A stretch of 34,260 bases of DNA from an uncultured Paracoccaceae bacterium. GTDB taxonomy: Bacteria > Pseudomonadota > Alphaproteobacteria > Rhodobacterales > Rhodobacteraceae. The notes under the pieces are model-generated. The model saw only the letters and a list, made by a program, of their open reading frames with translations. It was not told the origin of the DNA and searched no databases. A program made the position numbers and the translations under genes. Each line of letters starts with the position of its first letter. Within the stretch, counting starts at the first letter, position 1. This document shows, one piece after another, positions 6,700 through 14,525 of this stretch. Location of the stretch: contig CALILP010000015.1 in assembly GCA_938016515.1 (NCBI GenBank), positions 1 through 34,260 of the forward strand, written 5' to 3'.

Positions 6700-7278
6700 A
6701 TCGCTACGTGGCCTGTCGGTGTAGCGGCAGCCCCATGCGACTGGGGGGGGGTGCGGCGATGTATCGAGGGCGTCGTTCAGGCGCAGCAACTAGAAACTTA
6801 CAAGGTCAGCCTAAGATGGATTTCCGCTGTGCGGACAAACCGGACTTGTGCGGTTGCGGCTATTGCTGCCGCAGCATTTCCTCGTATGTGCAGCGGCACA
6901 GATATTGCAGCGCAGCGGATTTCACCAGAGCAGCCATTGAGAGAGTCAAAAGTTGGGGATTCCCAAACCACGTTTTCGCCGCAAGGGGTTCTAACAATCG
7001 GGTCGCGGACAGAGCTGCACTTCATGTTTTGCTCCAGAACGGAGGCTATGCGCTTCATCTTGCTAGAAGCGGTTCTCATCAGTTTCATAACTGGTGTCAT
7101 GCAAAGGGTTGTGTTTGGTTCCATCGCGCGCACAAAAGGCAAAACGTGTCGGCTGCAAGGCTTCCTGTTTTGAAACGAACCTGCCTAGTCTCATGAAGCT
7201 TCTACTCTGACGCCTTGCTGACTTGTATAGCTACTTGAGGGCATCAGTAGATGCGAACTCGGCGCCAAAGTAGCAGTG
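6700..7278. other. About 580 bp with no recognisable gene
   Basis: No frame gives a convincing protein. A plus-strand open frame runs to 7173, but its translation has no family resemblance, no ribosome site, and overlaps the end of puuD. The stretch contains a run of nine G at 6743-6751. Composition and stop-codon density look like decayed sequence between two units pointing toward each other. Confidence 0.5.
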
Positions 7279-7680
7279 CTAAGTCACTTCGGCACCATTC
7301 ATTTGCGCAACGCGTCGTTCAATCTCCAGCCGCAGGCGCAGGTTGCGTTCAAATTGCCGTTTATTCTGAAGCTCAATGAACATGACTGTTGCCACCCCTC
7401 CAATGAGGGCAGCCCCCATCTCGAAAATCAAATCAACGACCACCCCATTGATAAATTGGGAAATCTCGTCGTTGTAGACTTGGGTCAGATAGCGTGACGT
7501 CCCTACGAGAACGATGGCGGCCATCAGGATCACGACATATTTGCCAATAGAGAAATCTTCGCGATCGCTGATCAATTCGAGCTTATCAGGGTTCTTCTTG
7601 AAGTATTGGAGATGCTCTTGCGTCAGGTCTTGAAGGTTGGTTATCGCAACGGGATTGTCGAGCTTTGCCATGGATTCCAT
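7279..7680 (-). CDS. Small two-span membrane protein with C-terminal coiled coil
   Basis: A 133-residue protein not recognised as a known family. Seen: a soluble N-terminal part of about 46 residues, a first membrane span near 48-65 (VVILMAAIVLVGTS), a short loop, a second span near 82-103 (DLIFEMGAALIGGVATVMF), and a charged helix (ELQNKRQFERNLRLRLEIE) likely to form a coiled coil. ATG 7680 or ATG 7671 could be the start; the second has GGA closer by. It lies 44 bp after the patatin gene on the same strand and is probably its operon partner, perhaps anchoring something at the membrane. Function unknown. Confidence 0.7.
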   Translation of the reverse strand: MESMAKLDNPVAITNLQDLTQEHLQYFKKNPDKLELISDREDFSIGKYVVILMAAIVLVGTSRYLTQVYNDEISQFINGVVVDLIFEMGAALIGGVATVMFIELQNKRQFERNLRLRLEIERRVAQMNGAEVT

Positions 7681-7724
7681 CTTTCTTTTTTCAGGTCACC
7701 TTACCTTGCCACTGCTTTGATGGC

Positions 7725-8552
7725 CTAAGCCTTCGCCAATAGCTTTTCGACGGTATGCTTGACCTGATCTTTCAGCGATTCCGTTTCTTTCAAAATCTCG
7801 CGCGCCTTGTGGAATTCGAGCGAAAAGACCGCATCCACAGGCGGGTGTAGCAGAACAGTATTGGGGTATGTCGGCAGTTTGGCTTGCAAGATTGACCGTT
7901 GCATCATCTGACCCGCCGCATAGCTGACGTTCATTTTACTTGGCCGCTTTGTCGGGTCGCCAAACGACCCACCGGATACATCAATGGCGATGACAGTCGT
8001 TGTAGCAGAATGCAAAAGATCAAAGGGGCAAGGATCGGTTGCGTTGCCATCGATATAGAACCGTCCATCTCGTTCTATCGGCAGGAAAACGGCGGGTATC
8101 GCAGAGGACGCAGCCATTGCAAAACGCAGGTCGCCACTGTTGAAAACCGTGCGATGCTGGCCATAGTAATCCGTCGTCACAATTTGCAACGGGATTTTCA
8201 AATCAGAAAAGTCGTGCGGTATTGAATCAGGCAGCACACCTGCCAGAATCCGTTCTAGGTTCAGTTCACCGATCCTTGGGCCGCCTTCTTCTAAGAAGGT
8301 GTCTAAGCTGTCCGGCCCAAACCGAAACATATCGCGCAAAAGGCCCAATGGATCATTCAACGTCTCTTCGATATGCGCAATCATCTCGTCCGCTGTCATA
8401 CCCGCGCAATATGCGGCCCCGATGACAGAGCCGATGGATGTCCCCGCAACACCGGTGGGTTGCACGCCCAATTCGTTGAGCGCTTTGATTGCGTGAATAT
8501 GTGCAAGGCCACGCGCACCGCCCGCGCCAAGCGCAATCGCAAATTCTGTCAT
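7725..8552 (-). CDS. Patatin-like phospholipase / acyl hydrolase
   Basis: A 275-residue patatin domain of the bacterial RssA/YchK type. Seen: oxyanion glycine loop GAGGARG (9-15), nucleophile elbow GTSIG with Ser39, and the catalytic Asp168 in the DGN triplet; these form the Ser-Asp dyad. The family hydrolyses acyl esters of phospholipids or other lipids. No signal peptide, so it is cytoplasmic or peripheral. ATG 8552 is chosen because AGGAG precedes it and the glycine loop then starts at residue 9; the frame stays open upstream only through unrelated sequence. It lies between tetR (37 bp upstream) and a small membrane protein, likely one transcript. Confidence 0.93.
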   Translation of the reverse strand: MTEFAIALGAGGARGLAHIHAIKALNELGVQPTGVAGTSIGSVIGAAYCAGMTADEMIAHIEETLNDPLGLLRDMFRFGPDSLDTFLEEGGPRIGELNLERILAGVLPDSIPHDFSDLKIPLQIVTTDYYGQHRTVFNSGDLRFAMAASSAIPAVFLPIERDGRFYIDGNATDPCPFDLLHSATTTVIAIDVSGGSFGDPTKRPSKMNVSYAAGQMMQRSILQAKLPTYPNTVLLHPPVDAVFSLEFHKAREILKETESLKDQVKHTVEKLLAKA

Positions 8553-8589
8553 CTTCTTTCTCCTCGTTAGAAATGCATGCGGTCTGGCG

Positions 8590-9207
8590 TCATGCGAACG
8601 CAAGCATGTCGCGCCGGACGCTCGCAATGAACTGCGCCTGCATCGCAGCTGCTGTGGCGTCATCGACAGAGGCTGATATGCGCGCAACCGATCCGGTGAG
8701 ATGTGAATTGAGAAAACACATCACGCGAAACGCATCATGATCCGCGACTTGAATGTAGGTCTTGAGTTGATCAAACAGCATGTCGCCGTTGCGCTTGCTG
8801 TCTTCTCGGTCCAGTGCTTGCAGGTTTTTGTCGCCCTGTGTCGATGACAGGATGTCACTGACCACGGGTGCGTCGCGGAGATACTGGCAGTACCCGGAAA
8901 TTGCGCCCTCCAGCCGCTCCACCGCGTCCTCAAGGCTCTCGACATCCTGAAACTGTTGTCTCAGCTCTTCGCTGAGGTCATCCATCGTTTCGCGCACCAG
9001 CGTGTGTATCACCGCACTCTTGTTTGGGAAAAACTGATAGACTGTGCCAATGGGCACCTCTGCACGTTGGGCAAGTGCATTCATCTTCATCCCGTCGCTG
9101 CCCACATCCGAGATGATTTCTTTTGCCGCATTCAGGATTGCCTCCACCCGCGCTTTGCTACGGGCCTGCACGGGCTGTTTGCGGACTTCAATTTGCGTCT
9201 CAACCAT
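8590..9207 (-). CDS. TetR/AcrR-family transcriptional regulator
   Basis: A 205-residue regulator. The N terminus 'ARSKARVEAILNAAKEIISD' followed by 'MKMNALAQRAEVPIGTVYQF' and FPNKSAVI is the TetR helix-turn-helix; the remainder is a helical ligand-binding and dimer domain. The start is placed at ATG 9207, which gives the usual short lead before the HTH; an upstream start at 9258 would run into the divergent promoter. It faces the monooxygenase gene across about 100 bp that contain two inverted repeats, so it most likely represses both arms and itself until a lipid-like or ketone ligand binds. The ligand is unknown. Confidence 0.92.
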   Translation of the reverse strand: MVETQIEVRKQPVQARSKARVEAILNAAKEIISDVGSDGMKMNALAQRAEVPIGTVYQFFPNKSAVIHTLVRETMDDLSEELRQQFQDVESLEDAVERLEGAISGYCQYLRDAPVVSDILSSTQGDKNLQALDREDSKRNGDMLFDQLKTYIQVADHDAFRVMCFLNSHLTGSVARISASVDDATAAAMQAQFIASVRRDMLAFA

Positions 9208-9245
9208 TGGTGCCAATCCACTTTCGAACAAAACTGTTGATTTCC

Positions 9246-9286
9246 ATAACATGAGCATCTATCACGTTATTGAAACATGATCAATA
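9246..9286. promoter_or_regulatory. Candidate TetR operators in the divergent promoter
   Basis: Two overlapping inverted repeats. The first is ATAACATGA (9246-9254), 7 bp, TCACGTTAT (9262-9270): 8 of 9 positions match, 25 bp in all. The second is TATTGA (9268-9273), 7 bp, TCAATA (9281-9286), perfect. Both lie between the TetR start (9207) and the monooxygenase start (9306), the expected place for an autoregulated TetR divergon. Confidence 0.6.
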
Positions 9287-9305
9287 CTCACATTAGGAGA
9301 AAGCT

Positions 9306-10682
9306 ATGACGCATTCGGTACCTGACAGAGTTTGCATCGTGGGCGCGGGCCCCGGTGGCCTTGCCCTTGCGCGCGCATTCAAGAACCTTGGCATCGCGTT
9401 TGATGTGTTTGAACGGCACAGCGAGGTGGGCGGTGTCTGGGATTTGGATAATCCCGGCACGCCCATGTACGATTCAGCGCATTTCATTTCTTCCAAGACG
9501 CATTCGTACTTTTCAGATTTCCCGATGCCGGGTCACTACCCTGACTATCCATCCAACCGGCAAATCTTTGATTATATGAAAGACTTCGCCGCTCACTACG
9601 GGCTGTATGAGCACATAACTTTCAACACCGAAGTCACCGGTTCGTCGTTTGAGGGCGATCACTGGGTCGTATCGCTCTCCTCGGGTGAAACGCGCCAATA
9701 TCGTTGGATGGTCTGCGTATCTGGCACCACATGGCACCCCAAGATGCCGGAGTGGGCCACGCAATCCGACCTATTTGATGGCGACGTGCGTCATGCGAAC
9801 AGCTTTCGGCATATGGATGAATTTCGCGGCAAAAACGTCTTGGTTGTTGGGGCTGGAAACTCTGGCTGCGACATTGCCTGCGATGCAGCGATTGCAGGGG
9901 CGAATGCGTTTATCAGTGTGCGGCGCGGCTACCACTTTGTGCCCAAGCATATCATGGGTAAGCCTGCAGACGTCTTTGCCGACGATGGACCAAACTTGCC
10001 GATGTGGCTGGCACAGCGCGTCTTTGGTGGGCTGTTACGGTTCTTGAACGGGGACATCACCCGCCTTGGTCTGCCCAAACCGGATCACCGGATTTTTGAA
10101 AGCCACCCCATCGTGAATTCGCAATTGCTGCACTACCTTGGACATGGGGATTTGACGGCAAAGGGTGATGTTGACCGGTTTGATGGCAAAGATGTGGTAT
10201 TTAAAGACGGAAGCCGCGAACAGATTGATATTGTGTTGTGCGCCACAGGGTATGAATGGAAGGTGCCTTATGTCGATCCGGCGGCGTTCAGCTGGAAAGG
10301 GGATCGCCCCGACAACTACCTGCATATGTTCTCACGCACCAACCCGCAGCTTTTCGCGCTCGGATTTACCGAAACAAACGGCGGCATCTACAAGTTGTTT
10401 GATGGCATGGCTGACTTGATCGGGCGCACGATCCGTGCGCAGCGGGATGATCCCGCCGAATGGGCAAAGCTTAGCACGCGCATACAACAACACACCCCTG
10501 ACCTGACCGGTGGGGTAAAATATGTCGAGAGTGATCGTCACGCGACCTATGCCAATATCGACGCGCTCAAGCGGGAATACAAAGCCCTGCGCAAACATAT
10601 GGAGTGGCAAGAGCCGCGTGTTGGTTACTTCAACTCGACCGCAGCGCTTGCGCCAGCACGTCAGTTGGAGGCCGCAGAATGA
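9306..10682 (+). CDS. Flavin-containing monooxygenase (FMO / Baeyer-Villiger-like)
   Basis: A 458-residue class B flavoprotein. FAD Rossmann motif GAGPGG (13-18) with Glu36 at the end of the second strand; GGVWD (42-46); FMO fingerprint FDGDVRHANSF (157-167), i.e. FxGxxxHxxxF; NADPH Rossmann motif GAGNSG (182-187). The fingerprint has Phe where Baeyer-Villiger enzymes usually have Trp, so it sits closer to FMOs; N-, S- or ketone oxygenation are all possible. AGGAGA precedes the ATG. The SDR gene starts in its stop codon (ATGA), so the two products probably act in one pathway, under the divergent TetR. Confidence 0.92.
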   Translation: MTHSVPDRVCIVGAGPGGLALARAFKNLGIAFDVFERHSEVGGVWDLDNPGTPMYDSAHFISSKTHSYFSDFPMPGHYPDYPSNRQIFDYMKDFAAHYGLYEHITFNTEVTGSSFEGDHWVVSLSSGETRQYRWMVCVSGTTWHPKMPEWATQSDLFDGDVRHANSFRHMDEFRGKNVLVVGAGNSGCDIACDAAIAGANAFISVRRGYHFVPKHIMGKPADVFADDGPNLPMWLAQRVFGGLLRFLNGDITRLGLPKPDHRIFESHPIVNSQLLHYLGHGDLTAKGDVDRFDGKDVVFKDGSREQIDIVLCATGYEWKVPYVDPAAFSWKGDRPDNYLHMFSRTNPQLFALGFTETNGGIYKLFDGMADLIGRTIRAQRDDPAEWAKLSTRIQQHTPDLTGGVKYVESDRHATYANIDALKREYKALRKHMEWQEPRVGYFNSTAALAPARQLEAAE

Positions 10683-11509
10683 AAACCGTCTTCATAACCG
10701 GTGCCGCCGGCGGTGTCGGACTTGCGCTTGCCAAAGCGTTTGCCGCCCAAGGCTATCTTCTGGTTCTGACCGACCGCGATGCGACGGCTCTTGCTGAAAC
10801 CGCTTCCCAGATCAGCGGAGACACCGAAGAAATCGTCGCTGACCTGCGGAATTTGGCCGACCTTGAAGGTCTGTCGTCGCGTTTGGAAAGCACCGACACT
10901 CCGGTTGATATTCTTGTCAACAATGCAGGAATCATCGTGCCCGGTCCGGTCGGTACGCTAAGCGACGATCTGATGCGTGCGCACGTGGATATCAACATGG
11001 TTGCCCCGATGCATCTGTGTGCAGCCGCCGCCCGCGCGATGAAAGCGCGCAAGTCCGGGCATATCGTATCCATCATGTCGATGGCTGCGCTGGGACCAAT
11101 GAAAGACAGCGCCGCCTATTGCGCGTCCAAGTTCGGCTTGCGCGGGTTCATGGGGGCGCTGGCGCTCGAACTACCCCCCTACGGCGTCGGCGTTAGTGGT
11201 ATTTTCCCAAGCGCCATCGACACGCCCATGCTTGCCGCTGAAATGGCCAGCCCTGATGGATCACCGCTGAACTTTGTGGGCAACGCAACGCCGATCTCGC
11301 CCGAGGCCGTCGCAGATCACGTGCTCAAGGCGATCAAAAAGGGCAAGCTGGAAACCTGGCTGCCGAAAAGTGACGGGTTCATCGCAGGTGTCTTAATGCT
11401 GTTTCCAAGCCTGCTGCGCCCTGTGCTTTTGTATCTGGAAAAGGGCGGCATGAAGAAAAAGCGGGCCTATTTGCAAGGGCTGGCCAAAAACCAAGAACGC
11501 GTGAGTTAG
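10679..11509 (+). CDS. Short-chain dehydrogenase/reductase (SDR)
   Basis: A 276-residue classical SDR. Cofactor loop TGAAGGVG near residue 8, an acidic residue after the second strand (TDRDA) favouring NAD(H), NNAG at about 80, catalytic Ser in the SIMSMAA strand, and YCASK (YxxxK) at about 145. The C terminus is extended with a hydrophobic segment 'GVLMLFPSLLRPVLLYLEKG' and a basic end, as in lipid-related SDRs that touch the membrane. ATG 10679 overlaps the monooxygenase TGA; the frame open upstream of it is only overlap. Likely oxidises an alcohol or reduces a ketone in the same route. Confidence 0.93.
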   Translation: MKTVFITGAAGGVGLALAKAFAAQGYLLVLTDRDATALAETASQISGDTEEIVADLRNLADLEGLSSRLESTDTPVDILVNNAGIIVPGPVGTLSDDLMRAHVDINMVAPMHLCAAAARAMKARKSGHIVSIMSMAALGPMKDSAAYCASKFGLRGFMGALALELPPYGVGVSGIFPSAIDTPMLAAEMASPDGSPLNFVGNATPISPEAVADHVLKAIKKGKLETWLPKSDGFIAGVLMLFPSLLRPVLLYLEKGGMKKKRAYLQGLAKNQERVS

Positions 11510-11527
11510 GGAAGCGCAGAGCAGCGT

Positions 11528-11923
11528 TTAGGCCAAAAGAAACCTGAGCTGCAGGTCGAGTTGACCTTGCCCCATCTGATCCCCAGACACGGTCGGGACG
11601 CCATATAGTGTCGCTATTTCATAAAGTTGGGTGGGGATGCCTCTGGTGACGACATCACAGACTAGCACCGTGCATTTTATGCCTTGATCGTGAAAAACCA
11701 AAATATCGTCGCGCGATTTCCCCAGCGTCGTCGCGTTAATCGGGATGGATGCCTGTTTTGGTGCCGTCTTGACGGCTACATCCGGCCAATGTCGCGCCAG
11801 TAGGTCTGTCACCGACCGTGCGCGGGTGTGGAGAATACGCCTGATACCGGGCTGCCAATAATTGGGAAAATCTAGGTGGTTCCGGTGATGGGCATCAGCG
11901 ATCTTTTCAAGAAACGTGTTGAC
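11528..11923 (-). pseudogene. ORF remnant without a start, unrecognised
   Basis: The minus frame is open from a TGA at 11924-11926 to the TAG/TAA end near 11528, about 131 codons, but contains no ATG and its only plausible initiator is GTG 11812, which would give 94 residues. The translation is protein-like (ILVFHDQGIKCTVLVCDVVT; PTQLYEIATLYGVPTVSGDQ), with alternating strands and helices, but no family was recognised. It is best read as the 3' part of a gene that lost its 5' end, or a short GTG-started gene. It is divergent from the GntR gene and convergent with the SDR gene. Confidence 0.4.
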
Positions 11924-11927
11924 TCAC

Positions 11928-11961
11928 TATCCAAAACATTCCCACTAATATCCAACATTTT
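11928..11961 (+). promoter_or_regulatory. Direct repeat upstream of the GntR gene
   Basis: TATCCAAAACATT (11928-11940) and TATCCAACATTTT (11949-11961) are spaced 21 bp start to start, two helical turns. The position, ending 8 bp before the GTG start, suits an autoregulatory operator, although GntR/FCD operators are more often inverted repeats. The AT-rich stretch may also hold the promoter. Confidence 0.35.
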
Positions 11962-11969
11962 CTATAAAG

Positions 11970-12644
11970 GTGGATAAATTGCTTTTTGGTGGTCGGAAAT
12001 CTGAAGACGATACCGTTGTTGAGATGCTCGCCTCTGCGATCCGGCGGGACATTTCATTTGGGGTGTTGCGGCCTGACCAAAAATTAAAACTGACAGATCT
12101 ACGCCAGTCTTACGGCGGATCAAACCACTCTATGCGAGAAACGTTGCGCATTCTCACGTCCGAAGGGGTGGTTGAGGCTACGAACCAGCGCGGGTTTCGT
12201 GTGACATCGGCGACAGAAGATGATCTGCGGGACATTCTGTTGGTGCGACTTGAAGTTGAAAAACTTGGTCTCAAGCGATCATTGGAACAGGGTGATGTGG
12301 CCTGGGAGAGCCTGGTGGTTGCCGCCTTACACGCGGTCAGTCGTGCCGACGCGATTGTGCAAGAAAGCCCTGATGACGTGACGGCCCTTGAATGGGACGA
12401 AGCCTGTCGAGACCTTTGCATGGCCCTGATTTCGGCGAGTGGATCACCGCGCCTGACAGATATGGCCGCGCAGTTCTACGGGCAATCACGGCGTTTTCGG
12501 CTCGCTCTCTTGCGAGAAGGGCGCATTGACTTTGCGGCGCGGGCGACACGACGGGCTTTGTTGCAAGAGGCCATCATTGCGCGGGAGGAGACGCGCGCGA
12601 TGAGCCTTTTAGAGGACGAAATTGGGGCTGACTTAGGAGCCTGA
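11970..12644 (+). CDS. GntR-family regulator, FCD (FadR) subfamily
   Basis: A regulator of about 224 residues: N-terminal winged helix ('LKLTDLRQSYGGSNHSMRET', then LRILTSEGVVEATNQRGFRV) followed by an all-helical FCD ligand domain (DLRDILLVRLEVEKLGLKRS onward). FCD proteins sense small carboxylates and similar metabolites. The annotated start is GTG 11970. A TTG at 11979, in the same frame, has AAAGGTGG (11966-11973) at an ideal distance and may be the real start, removing three residues. It is first in a row with a NitT/TauT-type importer (32 bp gap), so it probably controls that transporter in response to its substrate. Confidence 0.9.
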   Translation: MDKLLFGGRKSEDDTVVEMLASAIRRDISFGVLRPDQKLKLTDLRQSYGGSNHSMRETLRILTSEGVVEATNQRGFRVTSATEDDLRDILLVRLEVEKLGLKRSLEQGDVAWESLVVAALHAVSRADAIVQESPDDVTALEWDEACRDLCMALISASGSPRLTDMAAQFYGQSRRFRLALLREGRIDFAARATRRALLQEAIIAREETRAMSLLEDEIGADLGA

Positions 12645-12676
12645 CACATACGAAACGATCATCTAGGGAGGAAACA

Positions 12677-13696
12677 ATGGTCACCTTAAACAGACGTCAA
12701 ACAATGGGTTTGATCGGTGCCGCAGCAGCCACAGGTCTTGCTGCACCAGCGATTGCACAGAACAAGAAAATCGTCGTGGGAGCGTTGCGCTTCACGTCAC
12801 ATTCGGCAAGCTTTATCGCCGCTGAACGCGCCTACTTCGCCGAAGCGGGCCTTGATGTTGAACTGCGCTTTTTCCAGGCGGCACAGCCGATGGCCGTCGC
12901 AATTGCCTCTGGCGATGTAGACTATGCCGTGACCGCGATCTCAGGCGGTTTGATTTCGCTGGCGGATAAGGGGGCGATTAAGGTCATCGGTGGTGCGCTT
13001 AGCGAAGAGCCGGGTATTGATGGTCAGAAGATCCTTGCCTCTGACGCGGCATTTCAGGCCGGGTTGACGTCGCCTGCAGGGTTGGATGGAAAATCGTTTG
13101 GCGTTTCCACTGCCGGGTCGTCCTTCCACTACATGGGATCGCGCATCGCGCAGGCCGAAGGCGTGGACGTTTCGTTTACCCCGCTTCAAAAGGTTGGCGC
13201 GATCATTGGTGCGCTCAAAACAGGCCAAATTGATGCATGGTCTATCGTCCCCCATATCGCCAAGCCACTGGCCGGATCCGGTGATGTCCACATCATCGGC
13301 AATGTGTCTGATTACTTGCCAAATTATCAGGTCACCACGGTGTTCACCTCGGCCAGCAATGCCGACAACGAACGTCAGCAGACGTCTGATTTCCTGACAG
13401 CGTTCAGCCGCGGTGCATCTGATTATAACAGCACCATGATTGACAATGCTGGCGGGCAAGAAGGTGTCGATGAAATGGTCGATCTGATCCACAAGTATGT
13501 CTACACGGATCGCGAGCGCGATAAAGCGGCCCCATCCATCATCAATGGTACGATGCGGATCAATGAGGGCGCGCGCCTGAATGTAGCGTCTGTGCAGGAT
13601 CAGCTAAGCTGGTTCCAGGACGAAGGTTTGCTGGATGCGGACCTGACCCTCGATACTTTTGTTGATCAAAGCTACGTGGAAACGTTCGAAGCGTAA
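12677..13696 (+). CDS. ABC importer substrate-binding protein, NMT1/SsuA-like
   Basis: A 339-residue periplasmic binding protein. The first 28 residues are a signal peptide (RRQTMGLIGAAAATGLAAP...AIAQ) with a twin-arginine start, so export by Tat is possible. The mature part starts KIVVGALRFTSHSASFIAAERAYFAEAGLDV, the NMT1/THI5-like pattern shared with nitrate, taurine, aliphatic sulfonate and pyrimidine-precursor binders. The substrate cannot be decided. GGGAGGA precedes the ATG. A hairpin with a T-rich tail separates it from the ATPase gene. Confidence 0.92.
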   Translation: MVTLNRRQTMGLIGAAAATGLAAPAIAQNKKIVVGALRFTSHSASFIAAERAYFAEAGLDVELRFFQAAQPMAVAIASGDVDYAVTAISGGLISLADKGAIKVIGGALSEEPGIDGQKILASDAAFQAGLTSPAGLDGKSFGVSTAGSSFHYMGSRIAQAEGVDVSFTPLQKVGAIIGALKTGQIDAWSIVPHIAKPLAGSGDVHIIGNVSDYLPNYQVTTVFTSASNADNERQQTSDFLTAFSRGASDYNSTMIDNAGGQEGVDEMVDLIHKYVYTDRERDKAAPSIINGTMRINEGARLNVASVQDQLSWFQDEGLLDADLTLDTFVDQSYVETFEA

Positions 13697-13708
13697 TCAA
13701 AACAATGG

Positions 13709-13745
13709 TCTGGCCGCCCTTAGCGGGGACAGATTTTTCTTTCTC
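13709..13745 (+). terminator. Attenuator-like hairpin between binding protein and ATPase
   Basis: Outer stem TCTG (13709-13712) with CAGA (13730-13733), inner stem CCGC (13714-13717) with GCGG (13723-13726), CCTTA loop, then TTTTTCTTTCTC. It starts 12 bp after the binding-protein stop. Partial termination here would keep binding protein in excess over ATPase and permease. Confidence 0.6.
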
Positions 13746-13757
13746 AAAGGCTTTTTC

Positions 13758-14525
13758 ATGGACATTCGGCTTGATGCCATCAGCCACTCCTATGGCGACA
13801 CTGAGGTCTTGCGCGACATCTCGTTGGACATCCCTAATGGCAAGATCGTTTGTTTCGTTGGGCCGTCAGGCTGTGGCAAGTCCACATTGTTGCGCCTGAT
13901 CGGCGGGCTTGAGCGTGCCTCCAAGGGCCGTATCCTGCAACTTGGCTCTCCGCCAGAAGGCTGCCTGAACCCGTTGACCTACGTTTTTCAGGACTTTGCG
14001 CTGCTGCCTTGGCGGTCTGTCCATGGGAACATCTCGCTTGTCCTCGAAGATCGCAACATCAAGGGCGCACAGGCGGATGCGATCATTGCAGATGTCTTGG
14101 CGCGCACCAAACTAAGTGACTTTAGCAAAGCCCTGCCTCGCCAACTTTCGGGTGGGATGAAACAACGGGTGGCCATTGCGCGCGCGTTGGCAGTCAAACC
14201 CGCGGTGATGCTTATGGATGAACCCCTGTCCGCGCTTGACAGCCAGACCCGCGAATTGCTGATGGATGATCTTGTCGCGCTTTGGACGCGCCAGTCGTTC
14301 ACGGCGGCCTATGTGACCCACAACCTCGCCGAGGCCGTGCGATTGGGCCACCGCATTGTGGTCCTGTCGCGCAGGCCCGGTGAAATCCGCGAGATCGTTG
14401 AAATTGATATTCCCTTGAGAGATCGCACCCACGGGGATGCCAAACTTGAACAGACCCAGAAACACCTTTGGGACATGATGCGCGATGAAGCCCGTGCAGC
14501 GGATGAGGAATTGCTTGATGTCTGA
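13758..14525 (+). CDS. ABC importer ATPase, NitT/TauT family
   Basis: A 255-residue ABC ATPase. Walker A GPSGCGKST near residue 35, Q-loop in YVFQDFALLPWRS, signature LSGGMKQRVAIARAL, Walker B VMLMDEPLSALD, H-loop VTHNLAEAV. The RPGEI segment after the H-loop is typical of SsuB/TauB/NrtD-like proteins. ATG 13758 follows AAAGG and puts the first strand at residue 2; the longer open frame upstream is untranslated spacer. Its TGA overlaps the permease start (ATG 14518), indicating coupling. Powers import of the substrate bound by the preceding protein. Confidence 0.94.
   Translation: MDIRLDAISHSYGDTEVLRDISLDIPNGKIVCFVGPSGCGKSTLLRLIGGLERASKGRILQLGSPPEGCLNPLTYVFQDFALLPWRSVHGNISLVLEDRNIKGAQADAIIADVLARTKLSDFSKALPRQLSGGMKQRVAIARALAVKPAVMLMDEPLSALDSQTRELLMDDLVALWTRQSFTAAYVTHNLAEAVRLGHRIVVLSRRPGEIREIVEIDIPLRDRTHGDAKLEQTQKHLWDMMRDEARAADEELLDV

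Noticed and set aside
6652-7173. 173-codon plus frame overlapping the end of puuD
   Set aside because: No ribosome site or recognisable domain, and it starts inside a confirmed gene; treated as noncoding gap.
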